Shown here one piece after another: positions 26,307 through 37,210 of a DNA stretch of 64,000 nt. The stretch is taken from the NCBI RefSeq assembly GCF_018398425.1, contig NZ_JADPMV010000002.1, forward strand, positions 558,001 through 622,000, in the 5' to 3' direction. A program made the translations under genes and the position numbers. Numbering within the stretch: position 1 is the first letter of the stretch; every line of letters begins with the position of its first letter. The notes under the pieces are model-generated. The model worked only from the letters and a program-made list of their open reading frames with translations. It did no database searches and was not told the DNA's origin. This DNA is from Pseudomonas lalucatii. Lineage in GTDB: Bacteria > Pseudomonadota > Gammaproteobacteria > Pseudomonadales > Pseudomonadaceae.

Positions 26307-28658
26307 TTAGAAGGTCTGGCCGAGGGAGAACTGGAATACCTGGGTGTCGGCGTCGTCCGGCTTCACCACCGGCATCGCCAGACTGAAGCTCAGGGGGCCG
26401 AGGGCGGTGATCCAGGTCAGGCCGACGCCCACGGAGCTGGCCAGCTCGCCGGCATCGATGCCATGGCAACTGGTCTGGGTGCTGCCGCAGTTGGTATCGA
26501 AGACGTTGCCCACGTCCCAGAACAGCGCGGTGCGCAGCGAGCGCTGATCCTTGACGAAAGGCATGGGGAACAGCAGCTCCACCCCGCCCTGGACCAGCAC
26601 GTTGCCGCCGAACGGCAGCGGGTCCTGATCCGGATCGAGCTGGGTCCCTGGGTTGGTGCCCTTGCTCGGGGTGCTGCGCGGCCCCAGGCTGCTGTCCTCG
26701 AAACCGCGCACCGAGTTGAAACCGCCGGCGTAGTAGTGCTCGTAGAACGGCAGCTCGGAGGTCGAGCCGTAGCTTTCGCCATAGCCCAGCTGGGTGTGCA
26801 GGCGCAGGGTGTAGGTATCGCTCAGCGGCTTGAAGACCTGGCCGCGGTAGTCGAGCTTGTAGAACGACAGGTCGCTGCCCGGGATGGTGGTCTCGAACAC
26901 CAGGCTCTGGGAATGACCGCGGTTGGCCAGCACACCGCGGTTGAGGGTCGACTCCGACCAGCCGATGGAGGCCTTGAAGTTCAGGTAGCGTTCGCCCTCC
27001 TGATCGATGAACTTGAAGATCTCGTCGACGGTGAAGACCCCGGTGTTGATGGTGTCCTGCTGGGCGGTCAGGCCGTAGGTCAGACGCGAGGTCTCGCTGA
27101 TCGGGTAGCCGATGCTCAGGCCGGCGCCCAGGCTGTCCACCGCGAAGCTGGAGACCTGAGTGTCCAGTTCGTCGTAGTCGGTGGTGCGGTAGAAGGCGTT
27201 GTAGCCCAGGCTGACGCCGTCCGGGGTCCAGTAGGGGTCGACGAAGCCGAAGTTGTAGCTGGTCTGGTACTCGCTGCGGTTGAGGCCGACGCTGACCTTG
27301 TTGCCGGTGCCGAGGAAGTTGCTCTGGCTGATGGAGCCGCCGAGAATCAGGCCGGCGTTCTGGGCGAAGCCGACGCTGGCGGTGATGGAGCCGGAGGCCT
27401 GCTCTTCGACGCTGTAGTTGACGTCGATCTGGTCGTCGGTGCCCGGCACCGGAGGGGTTTCGACGTTGACTTCCTTGAAGTAGCCGAGACGCTCCAGACG
27501 GGTCTTGGACTGGTCGATCAGGTAGGTCGAGGCCCAGCCGCCTTCCATCTGGCGCATCTCGCGGCGCAGCACCTCGTCTTCCGACTTGGTGTTGCCGCGG
27601 AAATTGATGCGGTTGACATAGGCACGCTTGCCCGGGTCGACGACGAAGGTGATCGACACGCTGTCGTCTTCGTCATGGGCTTCGGGCACGGCGTTGACGT
27701 TGGCGAAGGTGTAGCCCTCGTTGCCCAGGCGGCGGGTGATCAGCTCGGAGGTGGTGGTCATCACCTTGCGCGAGAACACCTGGCCCTCCTTGACCAGCAG
27801 CAGCGCGCGGATGTCCTCTTCCGGCACCTTCAGGTCGCCGGACAGCTTCACCTCGCGGACGCTGTACTTCTGCCCTTCATCGACGTTGACCGTGATGTAG
27901 ACGTGCTTCTTGTCCGGGGTGATGGACACCTGGGTGGAGGAGATGTCCATGTTGATATAGCCGCGGTCCAGATAGTAGGAACGCAGGCGCTCCAAGTCGC
28001 CGGAGAGCTTCTCGCGGGCGTACTTGTCGTCGTTCTTGAAGAACGACAGCCAGTTGCTGGTCTTCAGTTCGAACAGGTCGATCAGGTCTTCGTCGGGGAA
28101 GACGCTGTTGCCCACCACGTTGATGTGCTGGATGGCGGCGACCGAGCCCTCGTTGATGTTGATCTTCAGCGCCACGCGGTTGCGCGGCTGCGGGATCACC
28201 TCGGTCTCGATCTCGGCGGAGTAGCGGCCCTGGGCCACGTACTGGCGCTGCAACTCGTTGCGCACGCCCTCGAGGGTCGCGCGCTGGAAGATCTCGCCTT
28301 CGGCCAGGCCGGACTGATTGAGCCCCTTGAGCAGGTCTTCGCTGGTGATCGCCTTGTTGCCCTCGATCTCGATGCCGGAGATCGACGGCCGCTCGACCAG
28401 GGTAATGACCAGTACGTCGCCATCGCGACCGAGCTGGATGTCCTGGAAGAAACCGGTCTTGAACAGTTCGCGGGTGGCTTCCACCAGGCCGCGGTCATCG
28501 ACCTGCTGGCCGACGTTGAGCGGCAGGGCGCCGAACACGCTGCCGGCGGAAACCCGCTGGAGGCCGTTGACGCGAATATCGGAGATGGTGAAGGACTCGG
28601 CGTGAACTTCGGCGATCATCAATGCGGCAAGCACCGCAGGTAGCAGCAGACGTTTCAT
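26307..28658 (-). CDS. bamA: Outer-membrane protein assembly factor BamA
   Basis: Essential Omp85 core of the BAM complex that inserts beta-barrel proteins. 783 residues: signal peptide ending EVHA before ESFTISDIRV, five POTRA domains (about 24-420) and a 16-strand barrel ending in the C-terminal aromatic FSLGQTF. The loop-6 motif appears as RGFEDSSLGPR (VRGF). Start MKRLLLP has AAGGA 5 bp upstream. Preceded by rseP at 73 bp, with an intrinsic terminator in the gap. Confidence 0.98.
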   Translation of the reverse strand: MKRLLLPAVLAALMIAEVHAESFTISDIRVNGLQRVSAGSVFGALPLNVGQQVDDRGLVEATRELFKTGFFQDIQLGRDGDVLVITLVERPSISGIEIEGNKAITSEDLLKGLNQSGLAEGEIFQRATLEGVRNELQRQYVAQGRYSAEIETEVIPQPRNRVALKININEGSVAAIQHINVVGNSVFPDEDLIDLFELKTSNWLSFFKNDDKYAREKLSGDLERLRSYYLDRGYINMDISSTQVSITPDKKHVYITVNVDEGQKYSVREVKLSGDLKVPEEDIRALLLVKEGQVFSRKVMTTTSELITRRLGNEGYTFANVNAVPEAHDEDDSVSITFVVDPGKRAYVNRINFRGNTKSEDEVLRREMRQMEGGWASTYLIDQSKTRLERLGYFKEVNVETPPVPGTDDQIDVNYSVEEQASGSITASVGFAQNAGLILGGSISQSNFLGTGNKVSVGLNRSEYQTSYNFGFVDPYWTPDGVSLGYNAFYRTTDYDELDTQVSSFAVDSLGAGLSIGYPISETSRLTYGLTAQQDTINTGVFTVDEIFKFIDQEGERYLNFKASIGWSESTLNRGVLANRGHSQSLVFETTIPGSDLSFYKLDYRGQVFKPLSDTYTLRLHTQLGYGESYGSTSELPFYEHYYAGGFNSVRGFEDSSLGPRSTPSKGTNPGTQLDPDQDPLPFGGNVLVQGGVELLFPMPFVKDQRSLRTALFWDVGNVFDTNCGSTQTSCHGIDAGELASSVGVGLTWITALGPLSFSLAMPVVKPDDADTQVFQFSLGQTF

Positions 28659-28689
28659 GAAGTCCTTTCTTATTCCAACTGACAATAAA

Positions 28690-28716
28690 AAATCTGTCGC
28701 TCGAGGCGACAGATTT
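28690..28716 (-). terminator. Rho-independent terminator/attenuator between rseP and bamA
   Basis: AAATCTGTCGC-CTCGA-GCGACAGATTT (minus strand) followed by TTTTTATTG. An 11-bp stem with a T run, 16 bp past the rseP stop and about 31 bp before the bamA start codon, so it lies inside what would otherwise be one operon. Confidence 0.8.
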
Positions 28717-28731
28717 GTAATTCAGTAGCGA

Positions 28732-30084
28732 TTACAGACGACTAAGGTCGTTGACCAGGGCCAGCAACATCACCCCTATCACCAAACTGATGCCGATCTG
28801 CATCCCCCAACCCTGCACCCGTTCCGACAGCGGACGACCGCGCGCCCACTCGACCAGATAAAAAAGCAGATGCCCCCCATCCAGCACTGGGATTGGCAAC
28901 AGATTGAGAACCCCCAGACTTATGCTCAGGTAGGCGAGGAAGTTCAGGAAGTCCCCCAGGCCCGACTCAGCCGAAGCGCCCGCCACTTTAGCAATGGTTA
29001 TCGGCCCGCTCAAGTTTTTTACCGAGAGCTCGCCGAACAGCATTTTCTTCAGCGAATCAAGGGTCAGCAGGCTCATGCTCCAGGTTCGCGACAGCGCTTG
29101 ACCGACCGCTTCCAGGGGGCCGAAGCTGATCTCGCGGAGCATTTCCGGCGGCCACTCGCCCCCCTCCACTCCAGCGCCGAGATAGCCGCTGCGCGCCTCG
29201 CCCTCACCGCGTGCGGCCAGCGTCAGAGACAGCTCCTGCCGCCGCCCCTGACGCTCGATCAACAGCCTGACCGGCTGGGCCGGCAAGGCCCGCACGCGGT
29301 CGACCAGTTGCTGCCAGTCCTCGAGCGCCTCCTCGTTCAAGGCCAGTATGCGGTCGCCGACCTGCAGGCCGGCGGCCCTGGCCGGCCCCTCGGGGTCCAG
29401 CTGCGCCAGCACCGGCTCCAGCGCCGGACGCCAGGGCCGGATGCCCAGGGCGGCGATGGGGTCCGGCTCGTCGACGCCCTGCAGCCAGTCGACCAGCTCG
29501 ACCTGCCGCGGAGTGCCGACCGTGGAACCCGGCTCGCGCACGGTGATCGGCAGCGACCCGCTCTCGCCCAGGCGACGCACCAGCTGCAGGTTAACCGCCG
29601 CCCAGCCCGTGGTCGGCTCGTCGTTCACCGCGACGATCTCCTGCCCCACCCGCAAGCCGGCGCCGGCCGCCAGGCTGCCATCCTCCACGGCACCTATGAC
29701 CGGCCGCACCTGCACGCTGCCGAGCATGGCCACCAGCCAGAAGAACAGCAGCGCGAGGAGGAAGTTGGCGAGCGGGCCGGCGGCGACGATGGCGATGCGC
29801 TGGCGCACGCTCTTGCGATTGAACGACTGCTCGAGCTGCGCGGGCGGAACCTCGCCCTCGCGCTCATCGAGCATCTTGACGTAGCCGCCCAAAGGAATGG
29901 CGGCAATCACGAACTCCGTGCCCTGGCGATCGTGCCAGCGCAGCAGCGGCGTGCCGAAGCCGACGGAGAAACGCAGGACCCTGACCCCGCAACGCCGCGC
30001 CACCCAGAAGTGACCGAACTCGTGGAAAGTCACCAGCACCCCGAGCGCAACCAGGGTGCCGACAATCATATACAGCGTACTCAT
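28732..30084 (-). CDS. rseP: Site-2 protease RseP (MucP)
   Basis: Inner-membrane zinc metalloprotease that cuts the anti-sigma factor (RseA/MucA) within the membrane and so frees the envelope-stress sigma factor RpoE/AlgU. 450 residues, M50 family: zinc motif HEFGH at about 21-25 in the first membrane helix, two PDZ domains (about 115-310), and the third ligand motif NLLPIPVLDGGH near residue 395. Upstream of bamA and downstream of dxr, as across the gammaproteobacteria. Confidence 0.97.
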   Translation of the reverse strand: MSTLYMIVGTLVALGVLVTFHEFGHFWVARRCGVRVLRFSVGFGTPLLRWHDRQGTEFVIAAIPLGGYVKMLDEREGEVPPAQLEQSFNRKSVRQRIAIVAAGPLANFLLALLFFWLVAMLGSVQVRPVIGAVEDGSLAAGAGLRVGQEIVAVNDEPTTGWAAVNLQLVRRLGESGSLPITVREPGSTVGTPRQVELVDWLQGVDEPDPIAALGIRPWRPALEPVLAQLDPEGPARAAGLQVGDRILALNEEALEDWQQLVDRVRALPAQPVRLLIERQGRRQELSLTLAARGEGEARSGYLGAGVEGGEWPPEMLREISFGPLEAVGQALSRTWSMSLLTLDSLKKMLFGELSVKNLSGPITIAKVAGASAESGLGDFLNFLAYLSISLGVLNLLPIPVLDGGHLLFYLVEWARGRPLSERVQGWGMQIGISLVIGVMLLALVNDLSRL

Positions 30085-30102
30085 AGGGCTTCTCCGCGCC
30101 GC

Positions 30103-31286
30103 TTAACCGCGGCGACTCAGCCATTGGCTGGCCAGTTGACGTGCCTGCTGATCGGCCGCCAACACCGTTTCCAGGCTTTCGACCGCAACCACCGGCTCCG
30201 TGTTCAGCACCTGGTCGATGATACCCGCGATCTCGGGAAAGCGTACCCGCCGCTCGAGAAACGCCGCCACCGCCACCTCATTGGCCGCATTGAGCATGGC
30301 CGGTGCCGTGCCGCCCGCCTCGGCCGCCTGGCGGGCCAGGCGCAGGCAGGGAAAGCGCTGCTCGTCCGGCGCCTGAAAATCCAGGCGGGCCACGGCGAAC
30401 AGGTCCAGCGGCGCCACCCCCGAGTCGATCCGCTGCGGCCAGGCCAGGGCATGGCTGATGGGCGTGCGCATATCCGGGTTACCCAGTTGCGCCAGCACCG
30501 AGCCGTCGACATAGTCGACCAGCGAATGGATCACGCTCTGCGGATGAATTACCACCTCGACCTGCTCGGGCCGGGCGTCGAACAGCCAGCAGGCCTCGAT
30601 CAACTCCAGGCCCTTGTTCATCATGCTCGCCGAGTCCACCGAGATCTTGCGCCCCATCGACCAGTTGGGATGGGCACAGGCCTGCTCCGGAGAGACCTCC
30701 GCCAGCTGCTCGAGCGGCGTCTCGCGGAACGGACCGCCGGAGGCGGTCAGCATGATCCGCCGTACCCCGACCTGCTGCAGGCCACGCCCGTAGTCGCCCG
30801 GCAGGCACTGGAAGATCGCGTTGTGCTCGCTGTCGATCGGCAGCAGGACCGCCCCGCTGTGGCGCACCGCCTGGATGAACAGCGCGCCGGACATCACCAG
30901 CGCCTCCTTGTTGGCCAGCAGCACCTTCTTGCCGGCCTCGACGGCGGCCAGGGTCGGCTTGAGGCCCGCGGCGCCGACGATGGCGGCCATCACCGCATCC
31001 ACCTCCGGATGCCCGGCCACCTCGCACAAGCCCTGCTCCCCGCTGAGCACCCGGGTGGCCAGGCCGGCGGCATGCAGCCCGTGCTGCAGGTGACTGGCCG
31101 AGCGGGCATCGGCCACCACGGCGAAACGCGGCCGGTAGATCAGGCACAGCGCCTCCAGCTCGGCGAGACGGCTATGGCCGGACAGCGCGAAGACCTGATA
31201 GCGCTCGGGATGCCGGGCAATGACATCGAGGGTACTGAGGCCGATGGAGCCCGTCGCCCCCAGCACGGTGATCTGCTGCGGCCGCG

Positions 31287-31290
<4 letters not shown>
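30103..31290 (-). CDS. dxr: 1-deoxy-D-xylulose 5-phosphate reductoisomerase
   Basis: Second and committing MEP-pathway enzyme, making MEP with NADPH. 395 residues. NADPH motif [25 protein letters not shown], metal site [11 protein letters not shown], and [11 protein letters not shown] with the flexible loop [14 protein letters not shown]. Starts at GTG 31290, overlapping the cdsA stop (GTGA), which explains why no ATG is found. Part of uppS-cdsA-dxr-rseP. Confidence 0.97.
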
Positions 31291-32101
<811 letters not shown>

Positions 32102-32102
<1 letters not shown>

Positions 32103-32860
32103 TAAGCACGCGCCTCGGCTTCGACCTGATCACTGGTTTTGCCGAAGCGCCGCTGGCGCCTGGCGAAATCGGCCAACGCCTTGCGCATGGCCTCGTGCTT
32201 GAAGTCCGGCCAGAATAGGTCGGAGAAATACAGCTCGCTGTAGGCCAGCTGCCACAGCAGGAAATTGCTGATGCGATGCTCGCCACCGGTACGGATGCAC
32301 AGGTCGGGCAAGGGCAGATCGCCGGTGGCCAGGCAGCCCTGCAGCAGTTGCGGGGTGATGTCCTCCGGGCGCAGATGGCCGCCTTGCACTTCGCGCGCCA
32401 GGCGCTGCGCGGCCTGGGCGATGTCCCACTGGCCGCCATAGTTGGCGGCGATCTGCAGGATGAAGCGCTTGTCGCCGGCGGTCTGCGCCTCGGCATCGCG
32501 CATGGCCGCCTGCAACTCCGGATGGAAGCGCGAGCGGTCGCCGATGATGCGCAGGCTGATGCCGTTGTCGTCGAGCTTCTTCGCCTCGCGACGCAAGGCA
32601 CCGAGGAACAGCTCCATCAGCGCCCCCACCTCATCGGCGGGACGCTGCCAGTTCTCGCTGGAGAAGGCGAACAGGGTCAGCACCTCGACCCCCGCCTCGG
32701 CGCACACCTCGATCACCGCACGCACCGCATCGACGCCCGCCTTGTGCCCGGCCACGCCGGGCAGCAGGCGCTTCTTCGCCCAGCGATTGTTGCCATCCAT
32801 GATGATCGCCACGTGTCGTGGCACGGCTAACTGGCCGCCGCGGCTGGTCTTGTCCATCAC
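32102..32860 (-). CDS. uppS: Undecaprenyl diphosphate synthase
   Basis: cis-Prenyltransferase (also called IspU) that adds eight isopentenyl units to farnesyl diphosphate to make the C55 carrier of cell-wall and LPS synthesis. 252 residues. Catalytic P-loop IIMDGNNRWAKKR at about 17-29 with the conserved Asp; C-terminal RTGGEHRISNFLLWQ and DLFWPDF motifs are intact. Linked to frr by a 13-bp gap. Confidence 0.97.
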
Positions 32861-32873
32861 GATATCCTGGCCG

Positions 32874-33431
32874 TCAGACGGCCATCAGATCCGCTTCTTT
32901 CTGCTTCATCGCTGCATCGATCTCGGCCACGAACTTGTCCGTGAGCTTCTGCACCTCGTCGGCGGCGCGACGCTCTTCGTCCTCGCTGATCTCCTTTTCC
33001 TTGACCAGGTCCTTCAACTGGCTCAGCGCGTCGCGACGGATATTGCGCACGGCCACCCGGGCATCTTCGGCGGCATCGCGCGCCTGCTTGGTGAAGCCCT
33101 TGCGGGTTTCCTCGGTGAGGGCCGGCATGCTCACCAGCAGCAGCTCACCCAGGTTGGTCGGATTGAAACCCAGGCCGGAACTCTGGATCGCCTTGTCCAC
33201 CGCCGCCAGCATGTTGCGCTCGAAGGCCACCACCTGCAGGGTACGGGAATCCTTCACGGTCACGTTGGCGACCTGATTGATCGGCGTGTCGGTACCGTAG
33301 TAGGGCACCATGACGCCGGCGAGGATGCTGGGGTGGGCCTGCCCGGTGCGGATACGGCTGAAGGCATGGGCCAGGGATTCCAGGCTCTTCTGCATGCGCA
33401 CCTGGGCGTCTTTCTTGATCTCGTTGATCAT
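32874..33431 (-). CDS. frr: Ribosome recycling factor
   Basis: With EF-G, splits the post-termination ribosome. 185 residues, a three-helix bundle with a small beta domain; [26 protein letters not shown] and the C-terminal Lys-rich helix are recognisable. Its ATG overlaps the pyrH stop (ATGA), so it is translationally coupled in the rpsB-tsf-pyrH-frr order. Confidence 0.97.
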   Translation of the reverse strand: MINEIKKDAQVRMQKSLESLAHAFSRIRTGQAHPSILAGVMVPYYGTDTPINQVANVTVKDSRTLQVVAFERNMLAAVDKAIQSSGLGFNPTNLGELLLVSMPALTEETRKGFTKQARDAAEDARVAVRNIRRDALSQLKDLVKEKEISEDEERRAADEVQKLTDKFVAEIDAAMKQKEADLMAV

Positions 33432-34171
33432 TGCTTGTCTTCCTCAATCAGAGTGCCTTCGGTGCCACCGACTACCACGTTGAGCAGGGCGCCAGGCTTG
33501 TTCATATTGAATACACGCAGCGGCATCTGGTGATCGCGACACAGACAGATGGCCGTCAGGTCCATGACCCCCAGCTTGCGGTCCAGCACCTCATCGTAGG
33601 TCAGGCGCTCGAACTTCTCGGCATGCGGGTCCTTGAACGGGTCGGCAGTGTATACGCCATCGACCTTGGTCGCCTTCAATACCACGTCGGCATCGACCTC
33701 GATGGCCCGCAGGCAGGCCGCCGAGTCGGTGGTGAAGAAGGGGTTGCCGGTACCGGCGGCGAAGATCACCACCTCGCCGGTCTTCAGGTGACGCATGGCC
33801 TTGCGCCGATCGTAGTGGTCGGTCACCCCGACCATGGAGATGGCCGACATGACGATGGCCGGAATGTTCGAACGCTCCAGGGCGTCGCGCATGGCCAGGG
33901 CATTCATCACGGTCGCCAGCATGCCCATGTGGTCGCCGGTCACCCGATCCATGCCCGCCGCACTCAGGGCCGCGCCGCGGAACAGGTTGCCGCCGCCGAT
34001 GACCAGGCCGACCTGCACACCGATACCGACCAGCTGGCCGACTTCCAGGGCCATGCGATCGAGCACCTTGGGATCGATGCCGAAGTCCTCCGAGCCCATC
34101 AGCGCTTCGCCGCTAAGTTTGAGCAGAATGCGCTTATAGCGCGGTTGACGACCACTCACCTGCTGAGCCAT
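33428..34171 (-). CDS. pyrH: Uridylate kinase (UMP kinase)
   Basis: Amino-acid-kinase-fold enzyme phosphorylating UMP to UDP; essential and feedback-inhibited by UTP. 247 residues from [21 protein letters not shown]. Glycine-rich [25 protein letters not shown] and the ATP-site [13 protein letters not shown] are present. The frame open further upstream is not conserved. The 205-bp gap to tsf holds a terminator-like hairpin at 34308-34342. Confidence 0.97.
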   Translation of the reverse strand: MAQQVSGRQPRYKRILLKLSGEALMGSEDFGIDPKVLDRMALEVGQLVGIGVQVGLVIGGGNLFRGAALSAAGMDRVTGDHMGMLATVMNALAMRDALERSNIPAIVMSAISMVGVTDHYDRRKAMRHLKTGEVVIFAAGTGNPFFTTDSAACLRAIEVDADVVLKATKVDGVYTADPFKDPHAEKFERLTYDEVLDRKLGVMDLTAICLCRDHQMPLRVFNMNKPGALLNVVVGGTEGTLIEEDKQ

Positions 34172-34307
34172 TACCAGTCTCTCCTGCGGCGTTTGAATTC
34201 TGCGCGGGCACATATTGCCCGCAGTAACTGGGCGGTTGGACCACGCCCCGAGCCTTTGGTGCCGAACACCGCGACTCCGTCCCCAGACCGATCGCCGCCC
34301 CACTTCG

Positions 34308-34342
34308 AAAAAGAGGCCGCACGCGCGAGCGGGCAGCCTCTT
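34308..34342 (-). terminator. Terminator-like hairpin between tsf and pyrH
   Basis: On the minus strand AAGAGGC...GCCTCTTTTTCG: a 7-bp core stem with a GC-rich loop and a T run, 35 bp after the tsf stop. It probably ends most rpsB-tsf transcripts, leaving pyrH-frr to its own promoter in the 34172-34307 gap. Confidence 0.65.
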
Positions 34343-34376
34343 CGGGGCAACAGCCTGAGTAGACTGCTAGACCGGC

Positions 34377-35240
34377 TTACTGCTTGCTGGCAGCAACCTG
34401 AGCAGCGACTTCGGCAGCGAAGTCGGTCTCGGCCTTCTCGATGCCTTCGCCTACTTCGTAACGCACGAAGGAAACGATCTCGGCGCCGGCCTTCTTCACC
34501 AGCTCACCGACCTTGACTTCCGGATCCATGATGAACGCCTGCTCGACCAGGCTGGCTTCGGCGAGGAACTTGTTGATACGGCCCTTGACCATGTTCTCGA
34601 CGATGTTTTCCGGCTTGCCGGCGATCTTCTCGGCGTTGAGCTGCAGGAAGATTTCCTTCTCCTTGGCAACCAGCTCTTCGGAAACCTGGTCCGGGCTGAC
34701 GACAGCCGGGTTGGACGCGGCCACGTGCATGGCAACATGCTTGGCCAGCTCGTCGTTGCCGCCCTTCAGGACCACCAGGACACCGATGCGGTGGCCGTGC
34801 AGGTAGGCGCCGACGGTGTCGCCGGAAACGGCGGTCAGGCGACGGATGTTGACGTTCTCGCCGCACTTGGCGACCAGCGCCTCGCGGGCGGATTCGCGGG
34901 AAGCGATCAGCGGAGCGGCATCGCTCAGGTTCTGCTCGAAGGCTTCGTCCAGGCTGTCCTTGACGAAGGCCTTGAAGTCGTCCTGCAGAGCCAGGAAGTC
35001 GGTCTGCGAGTTGACTTCGATGATCAGGCCACGGCCGCCTTCGACGCGCACGGCGATCGAACCTTCGGCGGCGATGTTGCCGGCCTTCTTGGCGGCCTTG
35101 ATGGCGCCGGAGGCGCGCATGTCGTCGATGGCCTTCTCGATGTCGCCACCGGCGGCAACCAGGGCCTTCTTGCACTCCATCATGCCTTGGCCGGTACGCT
35201 CGCGCAGTTCTTTAACCAGGGCTGCAGTAATCTCTGCCAT
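34377..35240 (-). CDS. tsf: Elongation factor Ts
   Basis: Guanine-nucleotide exchange factor for EF-Tu. 287 residues. N-terminal UBA-like domain (KELRERTGQGMMECKKAL), core with the TDF loop NSQTDFLAL (about 78-86), dimerisation domains and a C-terminal module. Lies 124 bp after rpsB with an intrinsic terminator/attenuator in the gap, as in E. coli. Confidence 0.98.
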   Translation of the reverse strand: MAEITAALVKELRERTGQGMMECKKALVAAGGDIEKAIDDMRASGAIKAAKKAGNIAAEGSIAVRVEGGRGLIIEVNSQTDFLALQDDFKAFVKDSLDEAFEQNLSDAAPLIASRESAREALVAKCGENVNIRRLTAVSGDTVGAYLHGHRIGVLVVLKGGNDELAKHVAMHVAASNPAVVSPDQVSEELVAKEKEIFLQLNAEKIAGKPENIVENMVKGRINKFLAEASLVEQAFIMDPEVKVGELVKKAGAEIVSFVRYEVGEGIEKAETDFAAEVAAQVAASKQ

Positions 35241-35310
35241 GTTCGAATCCTCTTGGATAGGTCTTCAACCACTTCACCCGTCAGGCCGGGCGATTAATTC
35301 TGTGAGTGGC

Positions 35311-35335
35311 AAAAAGGGGGCCTAGCCCCCTTTTT
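35311..35335 (-). terminator. Terminator/attenuator between rpsB and tsf
   Basis: AAAAAGGGGGC-CTA-GCCCCCTTTTT, an 11-bp perfect stem in the rpsB-tsf gap with A and T runs on both sides. It could set the excess of rpsB over tsf message. Confidence 0.85.
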
Positions 35336-35364
35336 GCGCAGCGAGTAACGCTAGAGCTTACCGC

Positions 35365-36108
35365 TTAGCCTTCAGCCGCTTCGGAAGCCGGGGCCTGCTC
35401 GACGAACTCGTCGGTGCCGCCGCCGGCATTGCTGCGACCACGGACCACGGCGTCGGCCATGGCGCCCATGTACAGCTGGATGGCGCGAATGGCGTCGTCG
35501 TTACCCGGGATGATGTAGTCCACACCTTCCGGGCTGCTGTTGGTATCGACTACGCCGATGACCGGGATGCCCAGCTTGTTGGCTTCGGTGATGGCGATGC
35601 GCTCGTGGTCGACGTCGATCACGAACAGCGCGTCCGGCAGGCCGCCCATGTCCTTAATACCACCCAGGCTGCGATCCAGCTTCTCCAGATCACGGGTGCG
35701 CATCAGGGCTTCTTTCTTGGTCAGCTTGGTGAAGGTGCCATCCTGGGACTGGGTTTCCAGGTCGCGCAGGCGCTTGATCGAAGCACGGATGGTCTTGTAG
35801 TTGGTCAGCATGCCGCCCAACCAGCGGTGATCGACGAACGGCGAGCCACAGCGAGCGGCTTCTTCGCGCACGATCTTGCCAGCGGAACGCTTGGTGCCGA
35901 CGAACAGGATCTTGTTCTTGCCTGCAGCCAGTTTCTCAACGAACGACAGCGCGTCGTTGAACATCGGCAGGGTCTTTTCCAGGTTGATGATGTGAATCTT
36001 GTTGCGCGCGCCGAAAATGTACTTACCCATTTTCGGGTTCCAGTAACGGGTCTGGTGGCCGAAGTGCACACCGGCCTTCAGCATATCGCGCATATTGACT
36101 TGGGACAT
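35365..36108 (-). CDS. rpsB: 30S ribosomal protein S2
   Basis: Late-assembling small-subunit protein that also helps hold S1. 247 residues from [31 protein letters not shown] N-terminus ([20 protein letters not shown]), with [26 protein letters not shown] and the C-terminal [18 protein letters not shown]. Shine-Dalgarno AAGGA is 7 bp before the ATG. First gene of the minus-strand block; a leader of about 120 nt precedes it. Confidence 0.98.
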   Translation of the reverse strand: MSQVNMRDMLKAGVHFGHQTRYWNPKMGKYIFGARNKIHIINLEKTLPMFNDALSFVEKLAAGKNKILFVGTKRSAGKIVREEAARCGSPFVDHRWLGGMLTNYKTIRASIKRLRDLETQSQDGTFTKLTKKEALMRTRDLEKLDRSLGGIKDMGGLPDALFVIDVDHERIAITEANKLGIPVIGVVDTNSSPEGVDYIIPGNDDAIRAIQLYMGAMADAVVRGRSNAGGGTDEFVEQAPASEAAEG

Positions 36109-36232
36109 GACAGTTCCTTAATAAGTCGGGTTAGGCCTCCACGCATCCCAATTTCCAACCCTTGCGGGCACCCAGGAAACCGTGTCGATACGTGTGTGGG
36201 TTTGTGCCTTCGGGCCCACGGCCCTGAAAGCG
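36109..36232 (-). promoter_or_regulatory. rpsB 5' leader, probable structured autoregulatory region
   Basis: From a good -10 box (TATAAA, 36239-36244 on the minus strand) the predicted transcript has about 124 nt before the rpsB ATG. It contains GGGCCGTGGGCCCGAAGGC, TGCCCGCAAGGGTTGG and GGATGCGTGGAGGCC, which can pair locally. In gammaproteobacteria S2 represses its own mRNA through a leader of this kind; that this leader does so is inferred. The divergent map promoter (TAGAAT at 36343-36348 on the plus strand) is in the same gap. Confidence 0.5.
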
Positions 36233-36397
36233 GCGCGTTTTATACCACAACAACGCCCCATAAGCTACAAGGAGACGGCACGCGCCCGACAATAGCGCCA
36301 GTCCGCCGCCTACCGCGTGCCGCCCCACGTCGCCTTCTCTGTTAGAATCCGCTCTTTCCTTTTTTGCCTTGCGCCGACGCGCGCCGAGAGAGACCGC

Positions 36398-37180
36398 ATG
36401 ACCGTCACCATCAAGACGCCCGAAGAGATCGAAAAAATGCGCGTGGCCGGCCGCCTGGCCGCCGAGGTGCTGGAAATGATCGGCGAGTACGTCAAGCCCG
36501 GCGTGACCACCGACGAACTGGATCGCATCTGCCACGACTATATCGTCAACGTGCAGCAGGCCATTCCCGCGCCGCTGAACTACAAGGGTTTCCCCAAGTC
36601 GATCTGCACCTCGATCAACCATGTGGTCTGCCACGGCATCCCCAACGACAAGCCGCTGAAGGACGGCGACGTGCTGAACATCGACGTCACCGTGATCAAG
36701 GACGGCTACCACGGCGACACCAGCAAGATGTTCATGGTCGGCAAGGTGCCGGAGTGGGCCGAGCGCCTGGCCAAGATCACCCAGGAGTGCATGTACAAGG
36801 GCATCGAGCTGGTCCGCCCCGGCGCCCGCCTCGGCGATATCGGCGAGGTGATCCAGAAGCACGCCGAGAAGAACGGCTTCTCCGTGGTGCGCGAGTACTG
36901 CGGCCACGGCATCGGCAAGGTGTTCCACGAGGAGCCCCAGGTGCTGCACTACGGTCGCGCCGGCACCGGCATGGAACTCAAGGAAGGCATGACCTTCACC
37001 ATCGAGCCGATGATCAACCAGGGCCGCCCCGAGACCCGCCTGCTCGGTGACGGCTGGACCGCCATCACCAAGGATCGCAAGCTCTCCGCGCAGTGGGAGC
37101 ACACCATCCTGGTCACCGCCGACGGCTACGAGATCTTCACCCTGCGCGGCGACGACACCATCGCGCGCACCTCGGCCTGA
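36398..37180 (+). CDS. map: Methionine aminopeptidase, type I
   Basis: Removes the initiator Met from nascent proteins. 260 residues. Dinuclear metal ligands of the pita-bread fold are seen as Asp in LNIDVTVIKDGYHGDTS, His in CGHGIGKVFHE, Glu in FTIEPMIN and Glu in QWEHTILV. Start MTVTIKTPEEIEKM; in-frame codons further upstream fall in the divergent promoter region. Divergent from rpsB, as in most gammaproteobacteria, and followed at 30 bp by glnD. Confidence 0.98.
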   Translation: MTVTIKTPEEIEKMRVAGRLAAEVLEMIGEYVKPGVTTDELDRICHDYIVNVQQAIPAPLNYKGFPKSICTSINHVVCHGIPNDKPLKDGDVLNIDVTVIKDGYHGDTSKMFMVGKVPEWAERLAKITQECMYKGIELVRPGARLGDIGEVIQKHAEKNGFSVVREYCGHGIGKVFHEEPQVLHYGRAGTGMELKEGMTFTIEPMINQGRPETRLLGDGWTAITKDRKLSAQWEHTILVTADGYEIFTLRGDDTIARTSA

Positions 37181-37210
37181 GCCGACGCCCCCACACAGGT
37201 AAACAGCTGC

